Below, in pieces: positions 18,802 through 26,931 of a stretch of DNA of 32,678 nucleotides. The notes under the pieces were generated by a model that saw nothing but the letters and a program-made list of their open reading frames with translations, searched no databases and had not been told where the DNA came from. Numbering within the stretch: the stretch's first letter is position 1; the number at the start of each line of letters is the position of its first letter. A program made the translations under genes and the position numbers. Source of the DNA: Bacteroidota bacterium (GTDB taxonomy: Bacteria; Bacteroidota; Bacteroidia; Chitinophagales; Saprospiraceae); assembly GCA_020160935.1 (NCBI GenBank), contig JAIUPL010000043.1, forward strand, positions 1-32,678, read 5' to 3'.

Positions 18802-19107
18802 GATGGAAAAAAGTGTTTAGTAACGTAATAAAATGCCTGAAGTGAAACAGCCGGACAGGAAGAACACCCTGTTGCCGAGACGTGCGTCACTGCAAACCAT
18901 ACCCTGATAACCCATCCCCTGGTGCATACAGTGGAATAGGTAATTTAATTATTACCCGAATGTTAATGTAAACGAAAACCGGTAGGGATAAAATAATGTG
19001 TGGCACAGCAGGAGTTATCCGATACATGTGCCACACGAAATTGAACACTTTTCGAAAACGGGCAGGAAGGGGATAGATTTTAAAAGTTAAAAATTTTAAC
19101 ACACGGG
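18802..19107. other. Gene-free stretch with a 10-bp dyad
   Basis: No coding frame is convincing here. It probably holds the gldN promoter, but no clean -7 box was found. A 10-bp inverted repeat GTGTGGCACA (18998-19007) / TGTGCCACAC (19027-19036) with a 19-base loop is the only distinct element; it could be an operator or terminator. Confidence 0.5.
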
Positions 19108-19221
19108 CAACACAGATGCAACACGGATTACACAGATTAAATACGGATTGCACGGATTATCTACTGCTGTAATCCGTTCAATCCGTATTTAATCTGTGTA
19201 ATCCGTGTTGCATCCGTGTTG
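19108..19221. repeat. Near-perfect inverted repeat, 52-bp arms built from ACACGGATT-like units
   Basis: The left arm (19108-19159) and right arm (19170-19221) are complementary except at two positions, with a 10-bp loop TCTACTGCTG. Each arm is a run of roughly 10-bp units (CAACACGGAT, TACACAGATT, AATACGGATT). The right arm contains the stop codon and about the last 14 codons of the GmhB-like gene. Confidence 0.9.
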
Positions 19222-19744
19222 CAAACTCCGCCAGCGAATCAAACCGATAATCCACCGCCATATCTTTCAGCAATTCGGCTTCTTCAACTTTCCCATGAAT
19301 AAGCACCGTTGTCATGCCCAGCCGCAATCCGAGTTCCATATCGGAAATGGAATCACCCACCATCCACGATTGTGTAAAGTCAATGTCGGGAAACGCTACC
19401 TTTGCGCGCAAGGCCATCCCTGTGGCGGGTTTGCGGCAATCGCAGCCTTCATCGCGGCGATGTGGACAGTGGTAAATGGCATCGATGCGGCCGCCGGCAG
19501 CATGAATCAGGTCGAGCATTTTCTGGTGCACGGCCTCCAGATCGGCTTCGGTCATAAAGCCTCTGCCGATACCGGCCTGGTTGGTGACGACGATGATATG
19601 GCCGAATGCGCCGGAAAGTTGCTGCATCGAAGTCTCAAGCCCGGGCACAGGTATCCATTCATCCGGCGTTTTTACGTAGTCGTCGGGCGTGCGTACATTC
19701 AGTACACCGTCCCGGTCTAAAAACAATGTTGGCAAATTTTTCAT
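19178..19744 (-). CDS. gmhB: HAD-IIIA phosphatase, D-glycero-beta-D-manno-heptose-1,7-bisphosphate 7-phosphatase-like
   Basis: A 188-residue cytosolic HAD hydrolase. The nucleophile motif LFLDRDGVLN has Asp10/Asp12, motif II is VTNQAGIGRG, and motif IV is WMVGDSISDM with Asp131. The zinc loop typical of GmhB is present: Cys93, His95, Cys101 and Cys103 (CPHRRDEGCDC). GmhB acts in ADP-heptose synthesis for lipopolysaccharide; the close relative histidinol-phosphatase is less likely because HisB next door already has that domain. The C-terminal 14 residues (ATRMQHGLHRLNTD) are read from the inverted repeat and look non-native. Confidence 0.82.
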   Translation of the reverse strand: MKNLPTLFLDRDGVLNVRTPDDYVKTPDEWIPVPGLETSMQQLSGAFGHIIVVTNQAGIGRGFMTEADLEAVHQKMLDLIHAAGGRIDAIYHCPHRRDEGCDCRKPATGMALRAKVAFPDIDFTQSWMVGDSISDMELGLRLGMTTVLIHGKVEEAELLKDMAVDYRFDSLAEFATRMQHGLHRLNTD

Positions 19745-19763
19745 TTACTGAATTTTTAACTCA

Positions 19764-19830
19764 TCTCACTCTCTCACTCTCTCACCCTCTCACTCTCTCA
19801 CTCTCTCACCCTCTCACTCTCTCACTCTCT
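19764..19830. repeat. Octamer tandem repeat CTCTCACT in the hisB leader
   Basis: About eight copies of CTCTCACT/CTCTCACC fill the gap between the divergent GmhB-like and hisB genes and end six bases before the hisB ATG. The same octamer occurs at 13830-13872. No complementary arm is present. It leaves little room for a hisB promoter or ribosome binding site other than the repeat. Confidence 0.85.
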
Positions 19831-19835
19831 GTTTT

Positions 19836-21005
19836 ATGCGTCGTATCCTTTTCCTCGACCGCGACGGTTGCATCATCGCAGAACCGCAGCCCGATCAGCA
19901 GGTAGATTCGCTGGAAAAACTCGAATTCATCCCGGGTGTCATTTATGCATTGGCGCGACTGGTGCGCGAGCAGGATTTCGACCTCGTGATGGTGACCAAT
20001 CAGGATGGCCTCGGTACCGATTCTTTCCCCGAACCCACGTTCTGGCCGGCGCACAACAAGATGATTAAAACCCTGGAAGGGGAAGGGATTGTGTTTAAAA
20101 CCATACACATCGACCGTTCGTTCAAACATGAAAACCTGCCGACACGCAAGCCCGGTACGGCCATGTTGAATGCCTATATGAACAGCCATGTCGATATGAA
20201 AAACTCTTTCGTCATCGGCGACCGGCTGACCGATATGCAATTGGCCCAAAACCTCGGGGCCAAAGGTATTCTCTTGCGCAACGATTCCGGCATCGAAGCC
20301 GAAAATACACCTGGCACAACGCTCCAACACCACAGTGGTGTGGAATACAATCCGGAAGGCCAGGCTGTACCCATCGAACTCGTGGCCGATTCCTGGGAAC
20401 AAATTTACCAGTACCTCCGGCTGCCGCAACGACGCATCCAACACCGGCGCAGCACCCGCGAAACGGATATTTCCATCGATCTCAACCTCGACGGAAAAGG
20501 GAAAAGCGACATTCATACCGGACTGGGCTTTTTCGACCACATGCTCGACCAACTGGCGCGGCATGGCGGCCTCGATCTGACGCTCGAAGCCAAAGGCGAC
20601 CTGCACATCGACGAACACCATACCATCGAAGACACGGCCCTGGCACTGGGTGAGGCATTTGCCCTGGCGCTGGGCGACAAACGCGGCATCGAACGCTACG
20701 GATTTTGCCTGCCTATGGACGACGTGCTGGCACAAGTAGCCCTCGATTTCGGCGGCCGCCCCTGGTTGGTGTGGGATGCCACTTTCACCCGCGAAAAAAT
20801 TGGCGACATGCCGACCGAGATGTTTTACCATTTTTTTAAGTCCTTTACCGACGCTTCCCGCTGCAACCTGAACATCCGCGTGGAAGGCCAGAACGAACAC
20901 CACAAGATCGAAGCCATTTTCAAGGCATTTGCCAAAGCCGTCAAAATAGCCGTGCGCCGCGATGCCACAAACATGGAATTACCCTCTACCAAAGGCGTGC
21001 TGTAA
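19836..21005 (+). CDS. hisB: Bifunctional histidinol-phosphatase / imidazoleglycerol-phosphate dehydratase
   Basis: A 389-residue fusion for steps 6 and 8 of histidine synthesis. The N-terminal HAD phosphatase (about 1-165) has FLDRDGCI (Asp8/Asp10), [10 protein letters not shown] and [11 protein letters not shown]. The C-terminal dehydratase (about 195-389) has [16 protein letters not shown], the metal-binding [14 protein letters not shown] (His261/His262) and the final [10 protein letters not shown]. The length matches the enterobacterial-type fusion. It heads hisB-hisH-hisA-hisF, with 23 bp to hisH. The leader is the CTCTCACT repeat. Confidence 0.96.
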   Translation: MRRILFLDRDGCIIAEPQPDQQVDSLEKLEFIPGVIYALARLVREQDFDLVMVTNQDGLGTDSFPEPTFWPAHNKMIKTLEGEGIVFKTIHIDRSFKHENLPTRKPGTAMLNAYMNSHVDMKNSFVIGDRLTDMQLAQNLGAKGILLRNDSGIEAENTPGTTLQHHSGVEYNPEGQAVPIELVADSWEQIYQYLRLPQRRIQHRRSTRETDISIDLNLDGKGKSDIHTGLGFFDHMLDQLARHGGLDLTLEAKGDLHIDEHHTIEDTALALGEAFALALGDKRGIERYGFCLPMDDVLAQVALDFGGRPWLVWDATFTREKIGDMPTEMFYHFFKSFTDASRCNLNIRVEGQNEHHKIEAIFKAFAKAVKIAVRRDATNMELPSTKGVL

Positions 21006-21028
21006 AACAACCTCCAACACCACCTCGC

Positions 21029-21613
21029 ATGATAGCAGTGCTCAAATACAACGCCGGCAATGTACAATCTGTGCTGTTCGCCCTCGAACGCCTGGGCGTG
21101 GAGGCCGTATGGACCGACGACCCCGCGACCCTGCAAGCCGCCGATAAAGTGATTTTTCCGGGACAAGGTGAAGCGTCCTCGGCCATGCGCTACCTGCGCG
21201 AACGGGGGCTCGACGAAGTTCTTCGCTCTTTGCAGCAGCCGGTACTTGGAATTTGTATCGGATTGCAGTTGTTTTGCCGGCACTCTGAGGAAAACGACAC
21301 GCGCTGCCTGGGCATTTTCGATGTGGAAGTGCGCAAATTCAGCGGCGTCGGAGGACTAAAAGTGCCACAAATGGGCTGGAACCAGTTGATTGCACCGCAA
21401 GGGCCTTTGTTCGTGGGGGTTCCGGAAGGAAGTTTTGTCTATTTTGTACACAGTTATTTTGCCGAGCAACATCCGGCGGCCACTGCCCTGACGGATTATG
21501 GCGAACGGTTCAGCGCCGCCCTGCAACACGACAACTTTCACGCCGTGCAATTTCACCCTGAAAAATCAGGCGCAGTCGGTCAACGAATCTTACAGAATTT
21601 TCTAAATATTTGA
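21029..21613 (+). CDS. hisH: Imidazole glycerol phosphate synthase, glutamine amidotransferase subunit
   Basis: A 194-residue class I glutaminase that delivers ammonia to HisF. It starts MIAVLKYNAGNVQSV, has PGQGEASSAM, the nucleophile Cys76 in GICIGLQLF, MGWNQL, VYFVHSYF, and His176/Glu178 in QFHPEKSG. All catalytic residues are intact and the length is normal. It lies 23 bp after hisB and 15 bp before hisA in one operon. Confidence 0.96.
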   Translation: MIAVLKYNAGNVQSVLFALERLGVEAVWTDDPATLQAADKVIFPGQGEASSAMRYLRERGLDEVLRSLQQPVLGICIGLQLFCRHSEENDTRCLGIFDVEVRKFSGVGGLKVPQMGWNQLIAPQGPLFVGVPEGSFVYFVHSYFAEQHPAATALTDYGERFSAALQHDNFHAVQFHPEKSGAVGQRILQNFLNI

Positions 21614-21628
21614 TTTTCAACAACTCAC

Positions 21629-22351
21629 ATGGAAATAATCCCTTCCTTCGATCTTCTGGATGGCAAATTAGTAAGGCTACGACAGGGCGATTTTGAGCAA
21701 AAAACGGAATACCCTGCCGATCCGCTCGAACTGGCGCTTCGCCTCGAAGCCGCCGGTATTCGCCGCCTGCATATGGTTGATCTCGACGGCGCGCGCTCGG
21801 GCCGACCTGCCAATCTGCATATCCTGGCCTCCGTCGCTTCCCGCACCCGACTGAAAATTGATTACGGCGGCGGCCTGCGCTCTATTCCCGCCCTCAAGCA
21901 GGTGTGGGATGCCGGCGCTATGCTGTTTTCGGTAGGAAGCGTGGCAGTTCTTGCGCAGGACGAATTCAGCGCCTGGGTAGAAAAATTCGGCCCTGAAAAG
22001 TTTCTGATTGGCGCCGATGTGCGCGATCGCCTGATTGCGGTACACGGCTGGAAAGAAACGACAGAAACCTCCTTGTTCGATTTTATCCGGAAAATGGAAT
22101 CGCTTGGGGTGCACCAGATTTCCGTGACCGATATTGCCCGCGACGGCGAACTATCCGGTCCGGCAGTCGACCTGTACCGTGAAGTGCTCGACACATTCCC
22201 GGATATTCAACTTGTGGCCAGCGGCGGCGTCAGCGATGTGTCCGATCTGGAAGAACTCACTGCGATCGGTTGTGCTGGCGCTATCGTCGGCAAGGCCTTT
22301 TTTGAAGGGAAAATACCGATTGATTATTTCAGGATTCATTCTAAAACGTAA
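21629..22351 (+). CDS. hisA: Phosphoribosylformimino-5-aminoimidazole carboxamide ribotide isomerase
   Basis: A 240-residue TIM barrel for the Amadori rearrangement of ProFAR to PRFAR. It starts MEIIPSFDLLDGKLVRLRQGDF with the catalytic Asp8, has DYGGGLRS, the second acid in SVTDIARDGELSGP, and the phosphate-binding ASGGVSD and GAIVGKAFFEG. It diverges mildly from the common IPAIDxxDGKCVRLxQGD text, but all key residues are kept. A heptamer hairpin begins three bases after its stop and separates it from hisF. Confidence 0.95.
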   Translation: MEIIPSFDLLDGKLVRLRQGDFEQKTEYPADPLELALRLEAAGIRRLHMVDLDGARSGRPANLHILASVASRTRLKIDYGGGLRSIPALKQVWDAGAMLFSVGSVAVLAQDEFSAWVEKFGPEKFLIGADVRDRLIAVHGWKETTETSLFDFIRKMESLGVHQISVTDIARDGELSGPAVDLYREVLDTFPDIQLVASGGVSDVSDLEELTAIGCAGAIVGKAFFEGKIPIDYFRIHSKT

Positions 22352-22353
22352 TA

Positions 22354-22488
22354 AAGTCCTGAGTCGTAAGTCCTGAGTCCTGAGTCCGTAGAGTAGACCA
22401 TGTACCTTCGGTATTTGTTGTTAAAGACACTAAGGGTATATGGTCTACTCTACGGACTCAGGACTCAGGACTTACGACTCAGGACTCT
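22354..22488. repeat. Heptamer-armed hairpin, copy 4, between hisA and hisF
   Basis: The arms mirror each other exactly in variant order: GTCCTGA, GTCGTAA, GTCCTGA, GTCCTGA, GTCCGTAGAGTAGACC on the left, and the exact reverse complement on the right. GAGTAGACC / GGTCTACTC replaces the GAGTACACC / GGTGTACTC of copies 2 and 6, again on both arms. The loop reads TTCGGTATTTGTTGTTAAAGACACTAAGGG. It fills the whole 143-bp gap inside the his operon. Confidence 0.93.
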
Positions 22489-22494
22489 AAAGCC

Positions 22495-23262
22495 ATGTTA
22501 TCCAAACGCATCATCCCCTGCCTCGACATCAAAGACGGCCAGACCGTCAAGGGCATACAGTTTGAAAACCTGCGCTCGGCCGGCGACCCGGTCGAACTGG
22601 CGCGGGCATATGCCGCACAGGGCGCCGACGAACTGGTGTTTCTGGATATTACCGCTACGCACGAAGGCAGAACCACTTTTGTGGAACTGGTGCGGCGCAT
22701 TGCGCATGTGCTCGATATTCCTTTTACGGTAGGCGGCGGCATCAGTTCGGTGGAGCAGGTGCGGGCCCTGTTGCAAGCGGGAGCGGATAAAGTGAGCATC
22801 AATTCAGCCGCTGTGCGCCGCCCTGAACTCATCAACGAACTGGCGCAAACATTTGGAAGTCAATGCGTTGTAGTGGCGATCGATGCCCGCCTGCACGACG
22901 ATGGCGTGTGGTATGTGTACCTCAATGGTGGGCGTATCCCTACAGAACTCCGTGCACTGGATTGGGCCAAAGAAGTCGCCCTCCGTGGTGCAGGAGAAAT
23001 CCTGCTCACTTCCATGAACCACGACGGTATGAAAACAGGTTTTGCGCTGGATATTACCAGAGAAATCTCCACTTCCATACCAATTCCTGTCATTGCTTCC
23101 GGTGGCGCTGGCGCAAAAGAACATTTCAAGGAAGTGTTCGACGCCGGAAAAGCCGACGCCGCCCTGGCCGCCAGTATTTTTCACTTCGGTGAAATTCCTG
23201 TACCTGAGTTGAAGGGGTATTTGAAGGAAGAGGGAGTAGTTGTTAGAAGTCCTGAGTCGTAA
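22495..23262 (+). CDS. hisF: Imidazole glycerol phosphate synthase, cyclase subunit
   Basis: A 255-residue TIM barrel that closes the imidazole ring from PRFAR and HisH-derived ammonia. It starts [20 protein letters not shown] with the catalytic Asp11, has the second acid at about Asp130 in [23 protein letters not shown], and the phosphate-binding ASGGAGA. ATG 22495 follows hairpin copy 4. The final residues RSPES and the TAA stop are translated from heptamers of copy 5, so the normal C-terminus was probably altered. The core enzyme is intact. Confidence 0.96.
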   Translation: MLSKRIIPCLDIKDGQTVKGIQFENLRSAGDPVELARAYAAQGADELVFLDITATHEGRTTFVELVRRIAHVLDIPFTVGGGISSVEQVRALLQAGADKVSINSAAVRRPELINELAQTFGSQCVVVAIDARLHDDGVWYVYLNGGRIPTELRALDWAKEVALRGAGEILLTSMNHDGMKTGFALDITREISTSIPIPVIASGGAGAKEHFKEVFDAGKADAALAASIFHFGEIPVPELKGYLKEEGVVVRSPES

Positions 23263-23393
23263 GTCCTGAGTCCTAAGTCCGTAGAGTAGACCATGTACCC
23301 TTAGTATCTTTAACAACAAATACCGAAGGTAAATGGTCTACTCTACGGACTTAGGACTCAGGACTTAGGACTCAGGACTTAGGACTCAGGACT
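23248..23393. repeat. Heptamer-armed hairpin, copy 5 (core inverted relative to copy 4)
   Basis: The left arm starts inside hisF (AGTCCTGAGTCGTAAGTCC). The core has GAGTAGACCATGTACCC, then TTAGTATCTTTAACAACAAATACCGAAGG, which is the reverse complement of the copy 4 loop with few changes. The right arm has about seven heptamers and ends at the stop codon of the convergent GNAT gene. It separates two convergent genes, where a bidirectional terminator would be useful. Confidence 0.93.
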
Positions 23394-23834
23394 TTATACG
23401 ATGTATTTATATCTCGGCCCAATCAGCATAAACCCTTCCCGCTCATAAAAGCGCAGCGTGCGCTCGTACTCATCGCCGGGTGTAGTCACTTCCAGCCGCA
23501 CCCAGCCGCGTTCTTCGGCCAGGTTTTTGGCAGCATCCAGCAGGATTTTTCCGACACCTGCCGAGCGATATTCGGGTACAACATACAATTCATTGACCAC
23601 ACCAATATAGCCGCCCGCATACAGAGACAGGGTTTCTGCCAGCGTAATGACACCTACGGCCTCCTCGTCGTCCATTGCCAGCAAAGTGGAATGGCGGTCG
23701 TCGGTATCGATGTCGTTAAAAATAGCCGAAATGGCGTCGTAATCGGGCGAATGGCCCACTTCTTCAAACAGGGCAGCCAACATGGACGCTACTTCGTGGT
23801 TGTGCGTTTCGTCGGCAACGATGAGGTGTAACAT
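23394..23834 (-). CDS. GNAT-family N-acetyltransferase
   Basis: A 146-residue single GNAT domain. Motif A (VNELYVVPEYRSAGVGKILLDAAKNLA, about residues 80-106) has the acetyl-CoA pyrophosphate loop R-S-A-G-V-G-K, a good fit to Q/RxxGxG/A. The C-terminal motif B is ERTLRFYEREGFMLIGPRY. It transfers acetyl from acetyl-CoA to an unknown amine. A -7 box lies at 23854-23861. The gene lies between hairpin copies 5 and 6, with its stop at the edge of copy 5. Confidence 0.9.
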   Translation of the reverse strand: MLHLIVADETHNHEVASMLAALFEEVGHSPDYDAISAIFNDIDTDDRHSTLLAMDDEEAVGVITLAETLSLYAGGYIGVVNELYVVPEYRSAGVGKILLDAAKNLAEERGWVRLEVTTPGDEYERTLRFYEREGFMLIGPRYKYIV

Positions 23835-23853
23835 GGATAGGTGGATTTTGGGA

Positions 23854-23861
23854 CAAAAGTA
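23854..23861 (-). promoter_or_regulatory. -7 promoter box of the GNAT gene
   Basis: The minus-strand reading is TACTTTTG, an exact TAnnTTTG match, 19 bases upstream of the ATG at 23834. It lies nine bases outside hairpin copy 6. Confidence 0.5.
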
Positions 23862-23870
23862 ATAAGTAAA

Positions 23871-24007
23871 GTCCTGAGTCCTATGTCCTGAGTCCTAAGT
23901 CCGTAGAGTACACCATGTACGTTCGGTATTTATTGTTAAAGATACTAAGGGTACATGGTGTACTCTACGGACTTAGGACTCAGGACATAGGACTCAGGAC
24001 TCAAGAC
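23871..24007. repeat. Heptamer-armed hairpin, copy 6
   Basis: The left arm GTCCTGA, GTCCTAT, GTCCTGA, GTCCTAA, GTCCGTAG is mirrored perfectly on the right, including the rare GTCCTAT unit answered by ATAGGAC. The core GAGTACACCATGTAC...GTACATGGTGTACTC and loop TTCGGTATTTATTGTTAAAGATACTAAGG have the orientation of copies 2 and 4. Its right end overlaps the stop of the T9SS cargo gene. Confidence 0.93.
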
Positions 24008-26439
24008 TTCACCATCTTCCTCACCCCGCACGCATCCTTCGTCCGAACCTGATAATACAACACCCCTGAAGGGACGCCTGTCAAATCGACGCGCAGGGTT
24101 TGCAAGCCCTTTTTCCCTTGCCCCGCAGTGGAATACACAGTTCGGCCGGCAGCATCGAGGAGGGTAAGCGAATATTCCGAATCATATGGCAAAGCGAACG
24201 GAATATCCGTAAATCCGCCCGCCGGATTGGGCTGGTTCTGGAACACCTGAAATTCGTCGGAAGCGGGGACAAAGCGCAGGGCTACGCGGGCCGTTTCCAT
24301 GCCAGCGTCGGCTGACAAATAAGCCTCAGCGTGTGTAATATTGCTGTTGAGATGCAACATGTTTTGTAGCGAACCACTTCGGCGACTTTTTATGCGCAGC
24401 GCGAAACTGGAACGACCGCGCGTTTCACAGGCTACTGTGAGGGCATTTTTGGCAGGGAAAAGCGCAAACTGTTCGGTACGCATACCCGCGCCGGGCAGCA
24501 CTTCCTGAATATCCAGTTCGTCGGATTGTAGGGTAAACTGAAAACCCTCCGCAGGCATATCGGCGCTCAGGGTGGCGATAAATTCCTCGCCTTCCTGCAC
24601 CTGTTTATCCGGCACTTCAAAAGAAAGTGTACGCAGGTCGCGCTCGTCGATGGTGGTCAGGTTGAGCGGATCGGCCGTGTTGTTCACATCGCCGATTTTG
24701 ATGCCAATGAGTTCTACAGGCACCAGCAACGGAGTGGAATACGTAGGCAAAGTCAAGGGCCCCTGGAATGGGTTGGAAGGGTTCGGAAAAACAAGGTCGG
24801 CGGGAAAAAAGCGCCAGGAGGTGTTGTTGGGGAAAGAATCTACAATTCCCAAAATGAGGCTGCGCAGCGTCACGATGTCGAACGTGGTGATGCTACCGCT
24901 GCGATTGGCATCTGCAGCAATCAATTTATATGGCGAGCCCAGGGGTTCGATTCCCAGAATGTGCCTGGAAATGATAATAATATCGGCTGTAGTGACGCCG
25001 TTGGCATGTTCATTGTTTTTGATACCGCCCACACTAAAGGTAATACCGTCGTCCAGCGGCCCGAACAGCACTGTTCCGGTTTCATCGGTCGTTTGTGTCA
25101 GGTTGAGCGGTATTGCGGGAGCAGACAGGCTTATTTCAGCTTCATCGATAGGCTGGAAAATTTCCGTTCGAGCCAATACCACTGCATTCGAGGTCGTGTT
25201 GTCGCAAACGTTGGTGGTATCATTTATATTCAACTGAAAACTACAGGTTCCGCTGTTGCCGCAGGCGTCGGTCACCTGGTACCAAACCGTATTGGCGCCG
25301 ATGGGGAAAGACAGCAAAGAGTCGAGCGTTATAATGGGCGACATGCCTCCCGAAAGCACATTGGAAGGCGTCAGCAGGCTTGTCGTTACACTATCCGGCC
25401 CATCCGTCCAGAATGCCAGGGCCGATGTGATGGCAGAGCAAGGTTGTTCTACTTCAAAATCGGGCAAGGGTACCAACCCGTGACAGGTATTATCGGCAGC
25501 CGTTTCGACGGTAACAACAGCAGGGCAATTCAAAACGGAGGCCTGCGGATTGGAAACGCTCACTTGCTGCGTGTGTTCCACAATCAGGTTTTTGCACCAG
25601 TCCAGGATGTACCATTTCCGATACAAAAACGATCCGCAACTTTGATCCAGCGAATCGACATGCCAGATGCCCAGGCGCGAACCAAACGCATTTTGCGAAG
25701 AAATAACCCTGTTATGCACGACCACATAGGGCAAACCGGTAATGCCAGGCGCCACGCCATTGCCCGGGCAGGAACCCACAGTATCTGTCGGAAAAAATAC
25801 ATCTTCCACCTGCGGATCCAGCAAGTGAATGGTTTGAACGCAGGAAGCCGTATTGCCACTCATGTCGGTTGCACGCCAGGTGCGGGAAATAATTCCTTTG
25901 TACAAGGAATCACAAGCCAGCGCTTGATAAAAAGTAGTATTGGTGATATTCACTTGTCCCCCACAAGCATCTATGGCGGTAGCAAACATATTGTTGATGC
26001 CCAGGCTGTCGCGCAGAAAAGATGGAGTAGGGAAATCAAACAAACTCGACACGGTTACATCGTCGGCGCAGGTAACCACTGGTGCCAGTCCGTCGCGAAT
26101 GCGCACCTGCCCGTTACATACCAGTTGGCCTGCGCCATCCAGCACCCTGTAGCCATGCAGGTTGAGCACATCGGAAGGCCCGAAAACAGGCGGCTCCCAG
26201 GGGCCGTTCCCGTGCGGAAGTGTTCTGTCTACCTGCACCGTCCAGTCGGCAGGAACGGGCGATTGGGTGAGGAAAGCCGAAATGTCGATGGTGGCGCTGC
26301 AATTTTCAGCGAGGCTGACATTCACCAGTGCAATGCAACTGGCAGGAGGATCGATGGCTTTAGCGGGCCCATTGGCAAACGTGTGGCCCGTGCATAAAAG
26401 AACTAGAAAGAGCGAAAGAAAGACAACTGGTTTTTTCAT
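24001..26439 (-). CDS. Large secreted protein with dockerin-like segment and T9SS type A sorting domain
   Basis: An 812-residue exported protein. A signal peptide (MKKPVVFLSLFLVLLCTGHTFA) sets the start at ATG 26439. Residues about 30-430 hold repeated HYR/Ig-like segments with paired cysteines and the 'D.CGN' pattern (VTDACGNSGTCSF). A dockerin/calcium-loop-like segment (ADANRSGSITTFDIVTLRSLILGI) lies near 520-545. The C-terminal about 80 residues form a type A sorting domain (VFQNQPNPAGGFTDIPFALP ... GVLYYQVRTKDACGVRKMVKS), recognised by the type IX secretion system. The last two codons and stop (AAG TCT TGA) are heptamer-derived. It is probably a surface or extracellular adhesin-like protein; ligand unknown. 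Confidence 0.88.
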   Translation of the reverse strand: MKKPVVFLSLFLVLLCTGHTFANGPAKAIDPPASCIALVNVSLAENCSATIDISAFLTQSPVPADWTVQVDRTLPHGNGPWEPPVFGPSDVLNLHGYRVLDGAGQLVCNGQVRIRDGLAPVVTCADDVTVSSLFDFPTPSFLRDSLGINNMFATAIDACGGQVNITNTTFYQALACDSLYKGIISRTWRATDMSGNTASCVQTIHLLDPQVEDVFFPTDTVGSCPGNGVAPGITGLPYVVVHNRVISSQNAFGSRLGIWHVDSLDQSCGSFLYRKWYILDWCKNLIVEHTQQVSVSNPQASVLNCPAVVTVETAADNTCHGLVPLPDFEVEQPCSAITSALAFWTDGPDSVTTSLLTPSNVLSGGMSPIITLDSLLSFPIGANTVWYQVTDACGNSGTCSFQLNINDTTNVCDNTTSNAVVLARTEIFQPIDEAEISLSAPAIPLNLTQTTDETGTVLFGPLDDGITFSVGGIKNNEHANGVTTADIIIISRHILGIEPLGSPYKLIAADANRSGSITTFDIVTLRSLILGIVDSFPNNTSWRFFPADLVFPNPSNPFQGPLTLPTYSTPLLVPVELIGIKIGDVNNTADPLNLTTIDERDLRTLSFEVPDKQVQEGEEFIATLSADMPAEGFQFTLQSDELDIQEVLPGAGMRTEQFALFPAKNALTVACETRGRSSFALRIKSRRSGSLQNMLHLNSNITHAEAYLSADAGMETARVALRFVPASDEFQVFQNQPNPAGGFTDIPFALPYDSEYSLTLLDAAGRTVYSTAGQGKKGLQTLRVDLTGVPSGVLYYQVRTKDACGVRKMVKS

Positions 26440-26639
26440 AAAATGAGGCAGGCGAAGATGAAAGACTGTGTTTGATTTGGTACAGAGCAACGGCGTGGGC
26501 GCAGTGCTGTGGTAAAACGGAGGCGCCAAAATCCTTGCCATGCCGGGCTAATTGCCGTTTATCTGGCAATAATTCATGGGGTGTTTTGTGTTTTGAGGAG
26601 GAAGGAACAAATGGGGAGGAGGGTGTTTTTGGGGAGGGC
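26440..26639. other. Gene-free upstream region of the T9SS cargo gene
   Basis: No convincing gene. It should hold the promoter of the minus-strand secreted protein gene, but I see no clean TAnnTTTG box. A 6-bp dyad ATTGCC (26551-26556) / GGCAAT (26565-26570) and a G-rich stretch (about 26595-26638) are the only distinct elements. Confidence 0.5.
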
Positions 26640-26931
26640 TGCAATCCTGCCTGAATCTGGATGCATTTCTATGACGTAGGGTAGAGACAAGGCATGCCTT
26701 GTCTCCAAATGGTAACAGAGACAAGGCACGCCTTGTCTCTACCTACAACGTCGGCAGGGTTTGGGTACCCTGCCGACGTTGTGTTGTATCCTGCGTGGAA
26801 ATGGATGCGTTTTCCGACAACGAAACGTAGAGACAAGGCATGCCTTGTCTCTACCCTGCGTTTCGCAATCCTACCTGAAAAAGGATGCCTTTTCGACCAA
26901 AATGCGTGATCGAAACTCAGCGCATGGTGCG
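26640..26931 (-). CRISPR. Decayed trailer end of the CRISPR array (three degenerate repeats)
   Basis: Three repeat-like sequences with increasing decay: 26862-26897 (TTCGCAATCCTACCTG... ending CTTTTCGAC, followed by a normal 34-bp spacer), 26783-26818 (GTTGTATCCTGCG... ending TTTTCCGAC, exactly 36 bp) and about 26640-26675 (TGCAATCCTGCCTG... ending CTATGAC). Decay increases away from 26932, as expected at the leader-distal end. The gaps between them hold palindromic insertions rather than ordinary spacers. Confidence 0.75.
26684..26854. repeat. Palindromic elements inside the CRISPR trailer
   Basis: Three copies of a GAGACAAGGC[A]TGCCTTGTCTC-type palindrome occur at 26684-26705, 26717-26740 (one changed centre base) and 26827-26854 (a perfect 28-bp palindrome with GTAG/CTAC ends). 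Between the second and third lies another inverted repeat with perfect 16-bp arms, ACAACGTCGGCAGGGT (26745-26760) / ACCCTGCCGACGTTGT (26767-26782). Confidence 0.9.

Noticed and set aside
24961-26397. 478-codon plus-strand open frame opposite the T9SS cargo gene.
   Set aside because: No family resemblance; the minus-strand protein has a signal peptide and a sorting domain.
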